Shown here piece after piece: positions 11,646-23,600 of a stretch of DNA of 64,000 nucleotides. This DNA is from Anolis sagrei. Lineage: Eukaryota > Chordata > Lepidosauria > Squamata > Anolidae. Each line of letters begins with the position of its first letter. Position 1 is the stretch's first letter. Location of the stretch: NCBI RefSeq assembly GCF_037176765.1, contig NC_090025.1, positions 91,843,006 to 91,907,005 on the forward strand. Direction: 5' to 3'. Both the position numbers and the translations under genes were made by a program. The notes under the pieces are model-generated. The model searched no databases, had not been told where the DNA came from, and worked only from the letters and a program-made list of their open reading frames with translations.

Positions 11646-14600
11646 TATTTGTACCCCGCTACCATCTCCCCAAGGGACTCGGTGCGGCTTACATGAAGCC
11701 GAGCCCAAACACAACAATACAAGCAATAATCACAACAATACAAGCAATTAAAAATAAAACATAGATGATAACATATAACACTATCAATAAGACAACCTAC
11801 AATTAAAACTGTGGGAAGGCCAAATGTAAAAATTAAAATTGGAAATAGTACTGAGGCATGGACGAAAAGGTGATAGTGGTGTTTGTGGAAGACATACGAG
11901 CAGACCTAAAAATATAAAGTGCTTTGGAGGGACAAAGTGCTATGGGATCATTATTCCGGGAAGGCACACTGGAACAACCACGTCTTCAAGCTCCTCCTGA
12001 AGACTGCCAGGGTAGGGGGCTGCCTGATGTCCTTAGGGAGTGAGTTCCAGAGTCGAGGGGCCACCACCGAAAAGGCCCTCTCTCTTGTCCCCACCAGTCA
12101 CGCCTGCAAAGCTGGTGGGATCAAGAGCAGGGCCTCTCTAGATGATCGAAGAGATCGTGTGGGTTCGTATACAGAGATGCGGTCACGAAGGTAGGCGGGT
12201 CCCAAACCGTTCAGGGCTTTGTAGGTAAGAACCTGCACCTTGAATTGGGTCCGGTAGATGAATGGCAGCCAGTGGAGCTCCTTGAACAGGAGGGATGACC
12301 GCTCCCTGTAAGGAGCCCGTTAACAACGTGGCTACTGCCCGTTGGATCATCTGAAATTTCCGGACTGTAGCTATTGTCAAACATTGATCTAACCAATAAA
12401 CCCTACTACCTGTTTTTGCTTGCAACTGCTTGATAGTATTTTGAATCACAGACAGGGAAGGGAGAAAGCAATCTACTATAACTGTATAAAAACCTTAAAT
12501 TTATTTATTTATTTACTTTACTTTACTTTACTGCAGTTTCTCAGCCCAGCCGGCGACTCAACGCGGTTTACAACAAGGGTAAAAATTAAATCAACGATAT
12601 ACAATTTAAAACCATAAAAACATAGTATACAAATATTAACACCACAATAACAACACAATACATCTCATAACTAGAGTCGTGATCCAATTCGTCGTCCATA
12701 TTTCCGTTCCTGTAATCATCACATTCATTGCACTGTTAACCAAATGCCCGTTCAAACATCCAAGTTTTTAATCTTCTTCGAAACACCATTAGCGAGGGGG
12801 CTGATCTAACCTCCATTGGAAGGGCGTTCCACAGCCAAGGGGCCACCACAGAAAAGGCCCTGTCTCTCGTCCCCAAAAAAAAAACATTTTTTCAGTGGCT
12901 GCTCCCAGACTTTGGAACTTCCTCCCAAGAGGGACCAGGATGGCTCTGTTCCCTATTTGCCTCCTGCAAGCAGCTAAAGACATTCCTGTGCCATTAGGCA
13001 CTGGGGGGGGGGGGATAAGGGACATGCTGCAGGGGAGATTGTGGGTGGGAGTTGGGGAGTATAATTAGTTTAAAATGTAATATTACTTGTATTTAATTGC
13101 ATTTATTTTATAACTTTATATCCACTTACAAATATTTACTGTTTTTTCTTTTTTTTCACTTGTCTTATTTTATATTTTTACTAGCTTGGGGACCCGGCAG
13201 TGCCAAGGTTATTTTAGAAAGTCATCGTTTGTCTGTGCTCCAAGTTTAGTCTAGACACAATGTCAGCTGGGTTAAGTATGTACGGGTGAACTACAACTCT
13301 GATATGCAAGTCACATTGTCCATGATCCACCCTTCTTATGATTTATACCCTCCAAGGTGTTTTGGACTTCAACTCCCACCATTCCTGACAGCCTCAGGCC
13401 TTTTCCTTTCCCCTCTCAGCCGCCTAAGAATGTTAGAATGTTGAGGCTTGCCAATCAGAAACCATATGCAAATTATACCACAGTGGTCAATGGGTGCCCA
13501 AGTGTTTTAAAGTACTACAAATACCATAATGCATGGTCCACCACCCCAAAACCGCACTAGGACATAAAATGGGTCATGGGGGTTATGTGTGCCAAATTTG
13601 GTCCAGGTCCGTTACCTGTGCATGTCACAGTGGCCTGTGAAAGTGGCAGCCAATCAGAACGCTGCCACATACATACACCTCCCTCCGCATACAAACATTC
13701 TCTTTCATTATATAGATATATATAGACTAGCCATCCCCTGCCACGCATTGCTGTGGTGTTGCTGTGGCCCAGTCTGTGTATATGTGTTTTGTGTATGTGT
13801 GTGTATATATTTGTGTATATGTATATTTATGTGGTTATGCATAAATAATACACATGTGGTACAGTGGCACAGTGGATTACCATTGCTTTAAGCTATAAAA
13901 GCTATAAAAGCTATAAAAGCATGATGCCACAATCTTCTAAAATTCAATAATATGGCTCATTGGTTATATTGTCTTTCAAGGTCACAGCTAGGTAAGTTCA
14001 AAAACCTATTTCGCACTTTCTCTCACATACCTGTTTTCCAGAATCTGTGTCCAAAGAAACAGACAAAAAAGCCAAGGATGGCAAGTGCAGTGAAAAATAT
14101 TTTGGTAGAAAGTTTTCCTACAGATGGAAACAGAAAAAAATTGAGCACTACATTTCATAATTATCTAAAAAGTAGAGATCCAATAAGCAACAAAGATACA
14201 GCTTCAGACCACAATAATCCATGTACAGAAGAGATTTGGGGAAGTGTTTCTAAAAGGATAGAGTAACATTTGAATAGACTGTCTTTCTAAATGTTCCTCA
14301 AGTTGAAGAGAGAAAAAAGAGAAACCCCCAATTAAAAACACAGATACACCATTTCACGCCTCCATATGAACACTACATTAAACAATTCTTTCAATATTTC
14401 TAGGTGCTACTTACCTGAGGAAGAATTTGTCTTTATATTATAAACTAGCTGTACCCGCCATGCGTTGCTGTGGCCAATCTTCCCTCCCTCTTTCTCTCCT
14501 TCCTTCCCTCTTTCCTTCCTTTCGTCTTTTTCTTTCCCTATCTCTCATCTTTCTTCCATCTCTACCTGTTTCTTTCCTCCCTTTCTTTGCTCTTTGATTA

Positions 14601-17600
14601 CATCCTTCCTTCCTTCCCTCTCTTTTTCTTTCACTTTTTTATTTCCTTCTCTCCTTCCTTGCTTCTCTATCTTTCTTTCTTTCCTTCTTTCCCTCCCTGC
14701 TTCTCTCCTTCCTACCTTCCCTTTTTCCCTCCTTCTCTCGTTTCTTCTTGACTGTCCCTTCCATTTAATATTGTATTTATATCTTAGAAAGAAGGACAGG
14801 AAGAAGGAGGGACAGAAAGGGAGGGAGGGAGGAAGGAAGGAGAAAGGAAAGGAAGGAGGGGGGTGAAGAAAGGATAAAGGAAATGAAGGGGAAGGAAATG
14901 AAAAAAGGGAAAGAAGGAGGAAAGGGAGGGAGAGAGGGAGGAAGGAAAAGAAGGAAAGGCGGAAGGAAGGAGGGACAGGAAGGAAGGAAAAAGGAAGGGA
15001 GTGAGGGAAGAAGGGAAGGAAGGGAAAAAAGAAGAGGGGACAGGAAGGGAGGGAGGGAAGAAGGGAAGGAAGGAAAAAAAGAAGGAGGGACAGGAAGGGA
15101 GGGAGGGAGAAAGGAGAAGGAAGGAAGGAGGAAGGAAGGAGGGAAAGAAAGGAGGGGGGTGAAGAAAGGAGGGAGGGAAGGAAATGAAGAGGAAGGAAAT
15201 GAAGAAAGGGAAAGAAGGAGGAAAGGGAGGGAGAGAGGGAGGAAGGAAAAGAAGGCAGAAGGAAGGAGGGACAGGAAGGAAGGAAAAAGGAAGGGAGGGA
15301 GGGAAAGAAAGGAAGGAAGGAAGGGAAAAAAGAAAGAGGGACAGGAAGGGAGGGTGAAAGGAGAAGGAAGGAAGGAAGGAGGAAAGAAGGAGGGAAAGAA
15401 AGGAGGGAGTGAAGAAAGGAGGGAGGGAAGGAAATGAAGGGGAAGGAAATGAAGCAAGGGAAAGGAGGAGGAAAGAGAGGGAGGGAGGAAAAGAAGGAAA
15501 GGAAGATGGAAGGAGGGACAGGAAGGAAGATGGAAGGAGGGACAGCTCTATTCTCTAAAGGGCCCATTACAAATACACATTAGTTAGAGGAACCTGGAGA
15601 ATACATACACCCACCCACACACACCCATTTGACTTACTGAGAGTGAAGCAACTATCCACCAAGGCAGAATGGCTGCATGCATATGTATGAACTGGTACAT
15701 AGGCAGCTGAGGTGTTCCACTGTGGATCTGTCACAATGACATTGTAGATCACTCCTTGTCCAGGGAGGGATGAGAAGTGCAAGTCAGTTTTGTCTTGGCT
15801 AGTTAAGGTCATCAACTGTGGAAAACACATGCAAATGTGTGAAATAAATAGGGTGGCATGCACGTTCTATCTTATCCCATAGGTAAAGGTAAAGGAAGTC
15901 CCCTGACATTAAGTCCAGTCATGTCTGACTCTGGGGTGTGGTGCTCATCTCCATTTCTAAGCCGAAGAGCCAGCGTTGTCTGTAGACATCTCCAAGGTCA
16001 TGTGGCCGGCATGACTGCATGGAGCGCCATTACCTTCCTGCCGGAGCGGTACCTGCCGGAGCGGTACCTACTCACATTTGCATGTTTTCGAACTGCTAGG
16101 TTGGCAGAAGCTAGGGCTGACAGCGGAAGCTCACGCCGCTCCCCGGAATCGAACCTGCGACCTTTCGATCAACAAGCTCAGCAGCTCAGTGCTTTAACCC
16201 ATTGCGCCACCGGGGGCCCATATTACCCCATATCTCTTGTTTAAAGATAAAAATACAGTTTCCTCTGAAAATGCTGGATTATGTAGTAAAATACTGAACA
16301 AAAACCCTAAGACAAATTACAAGGCACATTAGAAGCATACTAAAAATCATACATAAAAACACCATTATTTAGATGCCCACTATACAGGATTTAGGTCCAA
16401 ACCCTTTTGTCAGTCCCTGCTAGAACAGAGTCACAAAATCAATTGGATTTACCTATGTGATTTAAGGACCAACACACATTTTGCTACCTCAAATGTTGGC
16501 CCCATTTCAGGGTATATTTATCCTGCTGATTCCAAAAATGACACCAGTTTTTGTCTATCAGTTCCAGGTTTTGAGATACAAATATGTCAGGATCCAGTTT
16601 CCGTAGCCCTGATTTCGGCGCCGAAAACTAGACTCCTGACACTCATAGCTGATAACGACCCTGCAGGTGGTGGCCTTGGAGTACAGCGGTTTGCTTGGTG
16701 GCGGGAAGCTTTGGCGGGAGTTTGGTGGTTGGCGGGAATGTATGTTTCAAATGTGTAGGAGGGTATATAAGAGGTGGTCTGTAGCCATCCAGCAATTCCG
16801 GCTTTTCTGTGTTGCAGTATCTGATAGTAAAGTTCTTTGATTGACATGATGCAAGTCTCCTGTCTTCATTGAGCCTAGCCGTCGTGAGCTGACATTAAGC
16901 CGGAATTCCTGGCACCGTCCTGCAACCGCAGTGAGGTGATATGATGGACGAAGGGAACGAATCCCCTGCAGAGGAGGAAGAAGACACCGTCCTCGGGGCG
17001 ATGGGAGGAAAACCAACATCGCTTCTGGGTGAGGCTGAAGCAGAACTCGAAAGAGTGACTGCACTCGCTTCATCAACAGCGTTCGCTAACCCTAACGGAG
17101 TCACCCAAAGGCGAGTGAGGGAGACCGCAGGGGGAGGCAGCAGCGACATGGACTTTAACTCTCCCCAGAGGCAGGGATACCTAGAAGAGAGAGTAGCTGC
17201 CATGGAAACCACGCTATCCGTGATGTCCCGACTAATGGAGCGCCTGGCCCCTCTGCTGGAGGAACAACCACCCCACACGGAATCCCCGTGGGATACCAGT
17301 ACAGGGAGCAACCAGATCCTGGGAGCGAGACGCAAGACCCAAGCGGCACCGAATGAAGGGGGAGACGGTCCGTCCCGGGGAGTGATGACAACCCCGCAAC
17401 CCCTTCCCATGGGAACCGGAGCAGGACGCGGAGCAGGGCGAATAGAGGCACCATCCGGGCAGCCCGCACCCCCAGTAGGAATGATGCAAGCAGGCACACA
17501 AGGAATGCAGTTCCAGCCTTTACAACAGAGGAGGGAGGATCTACGTGCCGAATTCGGAGGGAAGCCTGAAGACCTTGACTTCTTCCTGACACTGGTAAGA

Positions 17601-20600
17601 GGGTATTTGGAAGATAATGCACATACCTTCAGGTCGGAGGCCAGCCGAGTGAGAATTGTAGGAGCAGCATTGAGGGGAGGCGCAGCAAGCTGGTACGTGC
17701 AACTGCATGCTCGACACGATCCATGCCTAGGGTCGGTGAGAGCATTCCTGGCTGCACTAGAGGCACGCTTCCGAGACCCCCTTGAACGCATCAAAGCAAG
17801 AGACAAGCTGAGAACGATTACACAAGGGCAGAGGAGCGTATCGGAATTCGCCGAGGAATTCCAGATGCTGGCTGAACGGGTCCCGGATTGGTCTGCCCAG
17901 ACTAAAGTGGAGATCTTCAAGGAAGGTCTGAGGAAGGAGCTGCTGACATGGGCTCTGCATCGCGACGATCCAGGGACGATCCAGGGCTGGATCCAACTAG
18001 CCGGACGAGTGGAGACAACGTTGAGCCAAATCGAGCGACACCGAGGAACTACCATAACATCCAGACCGCAGAGGAGAGAGGACAGGAAGCCATCTGGGGA
18101 GCCGCCAAAGAAGGAGCCAGCGAGCAGAGAGAAAAGCCGACAAACCGGATGTTATGTCTGCGGCCGTTTCGGCCACCGAGCCTCTGCATGCTGGCAGCGG
18201 AAGGGAGGGGATCTCTCACGGCCGATACCAAAACCAGTGGCTGGGAGGAAAGCAGAGGAATGCTCCCTGCCTGAGAGCCTTAAGGGAACTTTGGTGAGTC
18301 AAAGCAATGGAATGCTCATTTTCCCCATAAGACTAGAGGGGTTAGATAAATGGGCCGGTTGCAAAGCTTTCATAGACTGCGGATGTTCTAGAAATATCAT
18401 GACCCCTGAACTAGCCGAAGAGCTAAAATGTAAGACCATAGCTTTGCAAACCCCCATAGCATTTACCCAATTAGATGGGCCGGTGGCTTCCGGAGCCCCA
18501 GCTAAATATGAGGTCAGAGGAGTGAAGTGCAAAGTAGGCGACTGGGAAGGCGAAGTGGCATTTGTGGTGGCCCCATTAGCAACCTACCATGTAATCTTGG
18601 GAATGCCATGGCTACAAGGAGCAAACCCCCAAGTAAATTGGGAGGAGAGGAGCCTAAGCTTCTCACAACCAAAGATGGGTGGCAGATATGAGGAAAACAC
18701 ACCAGAAGAATGGGTACAGAACATTCCACCACAATATAGAGACTTTGCCGATGTCTTTGATGAAAAGGAGGCCGACAAACTACCCCCTAAAAGAAGGGTT
18801 GAGGTTAAAATTGAGATTAATAAAGGTGCAACTCTTCCAAAAGCAAAGATATACCCAATGTCGGCCAGGGAAATGGAGGAACTGAAACAATACATAGACA
18901 AGAATCTAGCGCGAGGGTTCATTGAACCTTAGGACTCCCCTCTCGGAGCCCCCGTACTATTTAGACGGAAGAAGGATGGGTCATTGCGCTTGTGTGTAGA
19001 TTATAGAGGGTTGAATGCGGTGAGCACTACAACTTGTTACCCTTTACCATTAACCAAAGACCTACTATCCAGACTGTCGGAAGGGAGGATATTTACAAAA
19101 CTGGACTTGGTGGAGGCTTACCACAAAATCAGAATCAAGCCAGAGGACAAATGGAAGACGGCTTTTTCTTCCGCAATGGGATTATTTCAATTTTCCGTGT
19201 GTCCCTACGGGCTAAAAGGCGGGGGAGGGGCATTCATGCAGATGATAAATGAAGTGCTACACCCCTTGTTGTACCGGGGTGTGTTTTGTTTTATTGATGA
19301 CGTAATAATTTTTAATAAGAATGAATCCGAACATTGTCAATTGGTGAGAGATGTATTACAAAGGCTAAGGGAGGCAAAATTGTTCGCCAAACTAGCCAAA
19401 TGCGAATTTAATAAGAGGCAGATTGATTTCTTGGGATACAGAATATCCCACAAAGGTATTGCGATGGACCCTACGAAAGTAGAGGATGTGAGGGTCTGGG
19501 AGCCACCTACCACACGAAAACAGTTGCAGTCATTCTTGGGATTCGCAAATTTCTATAGGTCATTCATAAAAGATTTTGCCCAGCTGACATTACCCCTTAC
19601 AGAACTACTCAAAACAAAAGGGAAGGGGGAAACAGCCAAGACACGATCCCCGGGGGCAAAATTAGTGTGGTCAGACGAATGTCAAAAAGCATTCGACCAA
19701 CTTAAGCAGCGATTCACTGAGGAACCACTTTTAACCCACCCAGATATGGCCAAACAATTCATACTCCATTGCGACGCCTCAGATTGGGCATACGGGGCAG
19801 CGCTCATGCAAAGAGACTCTGAAGGAACCTTAAGACCTTGTGGGTTCCTATCCAAAAAGTTTACCGAAACAGAACGAAATTGGCCTATCTGGGAGAAAGA
19901 AGCACTGGCCATCATGAAAGCATTAGAGTGTTGGAGACACTTGCTAGAAGGGAGCGGCACCCCATTTGAAGTTTGGACTGATCACAGAAACCTCCAGTAT
20001 CTTACATCTCCCCGTAAATTGTCAGCCAAACAAATCAGATGGGCTCAATACTTCTCACGTTTCCAATTTGAATTAAAATTTCATCAAGGGAAAAGGAATG
20101 TCCTCGCGGACACACTGTCACGTATGCCCCGACAGGAGGGAGGAAGAGAACGAGCCGCTGAGAGCCTCATATCGGTCCAAAGGGGGAACATGGCCGTAGT
20201 AACTAGAGCCCAAGCTGAGTGCAATCGAGAGATAGTGGGAGTAGAAGGTGGAGGGGGAGAGAGTTGGGAAGAATTGAAACAAGCCTATAGAAAGGACGAA
20301 TGGTTAAAAGATAATGAGAAAAAGGTGGAATGGAAGGGTGGACTGGTGTTTGTGAATAGAAAACTGTACATTCCGGAATCGTTGAGGGGGGAAATGTTGA
20401 AGAGATGTCATGATAATAAAAGTGCAGGCCATTTTGGGGTCACCAAAACAACAAAATTGCTGGCAAGGCAATGTTGGTGGCCTGGAATGAGGAGTAACAC
20501 TAAATCATATGTCTCACACTGCGAGACGTGCGCTAAGAGCAAAGCCCCCACACAAAAACCCATAGGCCTTTTGCAAAAAGTAACCGAGCCTACGAGACCA

Positions 20601-23600
20601 TGGAGTTCGATTGCGTTTGATTTTGTTGGGGAACTTCCACCAAGTAAGGGGCAACGTTACATTTGGACCGTCCTAGATCTATTCTCAAAACATGTACATT
20701 TTATTGCACTCCCAAAACTTCCTTCCGCGGAAAAACTAGCGGAATTGTTTGTTAAACACATTTACAAGTTACATGGATGTCCGGACCAAGTCATTAGTGA
20801 CAGGGGAGTCCAATTTACTGCGAGATTTTGGAAAGAGTTCATAAGGTTGCTAGGAGCTGAGAGGACATTGAGCTCGGCTTTCCATCCCATGACGAACGGG
20901 GGGGTAGAACGCACTCAACAAACTCTCGGGACATTCCTCAGAACATACGTAAACCAACAGCAAACCAACTGGGTAGATATCCTCCCCTTCGCAGAGCTAG
21001 CATACAATTCAGCCCCACATTCCACAACCCAGGAGTCACCCTTCAAAATAATTTATGGCCAAGACGTAGCCCCCCTTCCTAGACTCCCAGAATGGCCGGA
21101 GGGAGAACAAGAAAGAGGGGAGGATTGGGCCCAGCAAATGAGAGATAACTGGGAAAAGGTAGTGAAAGCATTACGAGAAGCACAAAAACAACATAAGCTG
21201 TTCGCAGATCGCAAGAGGAGGGAGGGAGACAAACTAGAAGAAGGAGGATTGGTATGGCTGTCCACAAAAAACATCAAACTTAACACACCATCAAAGAAAC
21301 TCACGCCACGATATATAGGCCCATTCCGAATCATTAATAAAATAAACGAGGTCACATATAGACTGAAGCTACCGAAGGATTTGGGAAAAATACACCCGGT
21401 ATTCCACTGCGGACTGTTAAAAAAATACATGGGGCCCCTCGACCCGGAAAACGATTAGATGTATGTTCCGTTTCCCTTTCAGGAGGAAGAAGAGGAGGAG
21501 GACGTCATGTCAGGATCCAGTTTCCGTAGCCCTGATTTCGGCGCCGAAAACTAGACTCCTGACACTCATAGCTGATAACGACCCTGCAGGTGGTGGCCTT
21601 GGAGTACAGCGGTTTGCTTGGTGGCGGGAAGCTTTGGCGGGAGTTTGGTGGTTGGCGGGAATGTATGTTTCAAATGTGTAGGAGGGTATATAAGAGGTGG
21701 TCTGTAGCCATCCAGCAATTCCGGCTTTTCTGTGTTGCAGTATCTGATAGTAAAGTTCTTTGATTGACATGATGCAAGTCTCCTGTCTTCATTGAGCCTA
21801 GCCGTCGTGAGCTGACACAAATATATGCTCTCCTCACCCTTAACAGATCAAGATTATTTAAATCTAGTGCTTAAATTCATATCTTTTAAGCATAAAAGAG
21901 AAGCCCCTGGTGGCACAACGGGTTAAACCCTTATGCCAGCAGGACTGAAGACCGATAGGTCGGAGGTTCGCATCTGAGGAGAGTGCGGATGAGCTCCCTC
22001 TGTCAGCTCCAGCTCCCCATGCGGGGACATGAGAGACAGCTCCCACAAGGATGGTAAAACATCAAACGTCTGGGCATCCCCTGGGCAACATCCTTGCAGA
22101 TGGCCAATTCTCTCACACCAGAAGTGACTTGCAGTTTCTCAAGTCGCTCCTGACACTAAAAAAAGCATAAAAGAAACATATTAAAAATTAAATGAAAAGT
22201 GTACTACTTATTTCGTATTAAAAGCATAGATAGATGATATAAATTTTCCAGTCATTCAACACACCTATCTAAGAAACTAGAGCTGATGCAGTCTCTCTAA
22301 TTCAATGTTCTGAATCAGCGCCCCAAATAACCCCAGGAACAGCCTAAAGACCAACAACACCAAGAGAATTTTTTGTTGAGCTTTGTAATTGTTTAAATAG
22401 CATACTCTACTTGGGAATTTTTAATAGGAATCCAGTCAAGAATATACTTATTTAAACTGACATCTTTAATATGTCAAAAATATGCTACTTACTTTAACAC
22501 CATTAGCTTTGATATTTTGCACTTGAGACATCTTCCTCATGTGACTCACAAATGCAGTTTCTGACAGATCATTTTCTGGTAAGAAGTACTGGTAGACATC
22601 ATAGCGTAGCCGTGACCGAGACTCCCGATTGGTCACAGAATCACACAATGGGGGTTTTGCATCTCTGAAATATAGCAGACAGAATAGTCACTTAAAATGA
22701 CTCAACTTTGCTTTATTAGCTTGGATATTTTAATAGCCATTGATGTTGCTCTGCAATCACTGTAGAGCCATTCAATATATAATTCTCTTATCCTGACTTA
22801 AAATTTAGATGTCATATTAAGTTAACTGGGAAATTTGTAAGTGGAAAAGAATAGATTTTTCTTATCTATTTACTATAGATCCTTTAATACAGAGATCTTC
22901 TCATAGTTTTCAGTTCAGTTCAGCTCCCAGTAGCAGAATTCATACTATTGCCATTGTCATTTAGAACTTTTTTCCCCAAAATCCTCAGCCTTGTTTGTAT
23001 TTTGGAATATGTGGTCAAGTCTATCAATACTAGAACCCTTAGCCAAGTATATAGATCATTTTTTACAAGCCTTTGTTCCGCAGGCCAAATCATACATCAA
23101 AGACACCTCACAGTTTATTAACATTATAGAATCTTTAAATGTACCAGAACAATCTACTCTTCTGACATTAGATGAAGCCAGAACTATTATCAAAGACTTA
23201 TTAAAACACCAGAGAATCAACAGTACCACCAACACATTTCTTACTTGATCTGCTGGACATCATATTGGAAAATAATTACTTTAAGTTTGGGTCTCAATTT
23301 TATTTACAGATTTTTGGAGTCGCTATGGGTAGCCACCTGGCACCCTCAGTGGTGAATCTGTTTGTATCTCATCTAAAAACCAAATTTATATTCAATCATA
23401 ATCAAAATCAATTTTTATCAAACATGGTATACTATGAGAGATTTATAAAAGATATATTTACAGTATTTAGATCTAATATAGCAGCCTCTCAATTCAGCAC
23501 ATGGGTCAATTCCATACATAATCACATTATATTTACAAGCGTAATCAACCACAACAAGATTAATTTTTTAGATGTATTGGTGCACCTTAAAAAAAGGAAG

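Larger units (their letters stand above)
16585..21817 (+). mobile_element. Ty3/gypsy LTR retrotransposon, nearly whole
   Basis: It has two 310-bp LTRs and a CAAATA duplication on both sides (16579-16584, 21818-21823). The parts are in the order Gag, protease, reverse transcriptase, RNase H, integrase, the order of Ty3/gypsy elements. A polypurine tract (about 21480-21502) precedes the 3' LTR. The LTRs look identical or almost so, which suggests a recent insertion. It looks nearly whole, with about one break in the coding region. It lies antisense to TM7SF3 in intron 5. No envelope gene is seen. Confidence 0.95.

Noticed and set aside
14545-15567. Long open frames (up to 340 codons) in the purine/pyrimidine tract
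   Set aside because: Ser/Pro/Phe or Gly/Arg/Lys/Glu runs follow from the CCTTCC-type composition; not genes.
16895-18055. 386-codon open frame antisense to the Gag region
   Set aside because: It is the complement of a GC-rich coding region, reads low-complexity Ser/Pro/Arg sequence, and has no recognisable domain.
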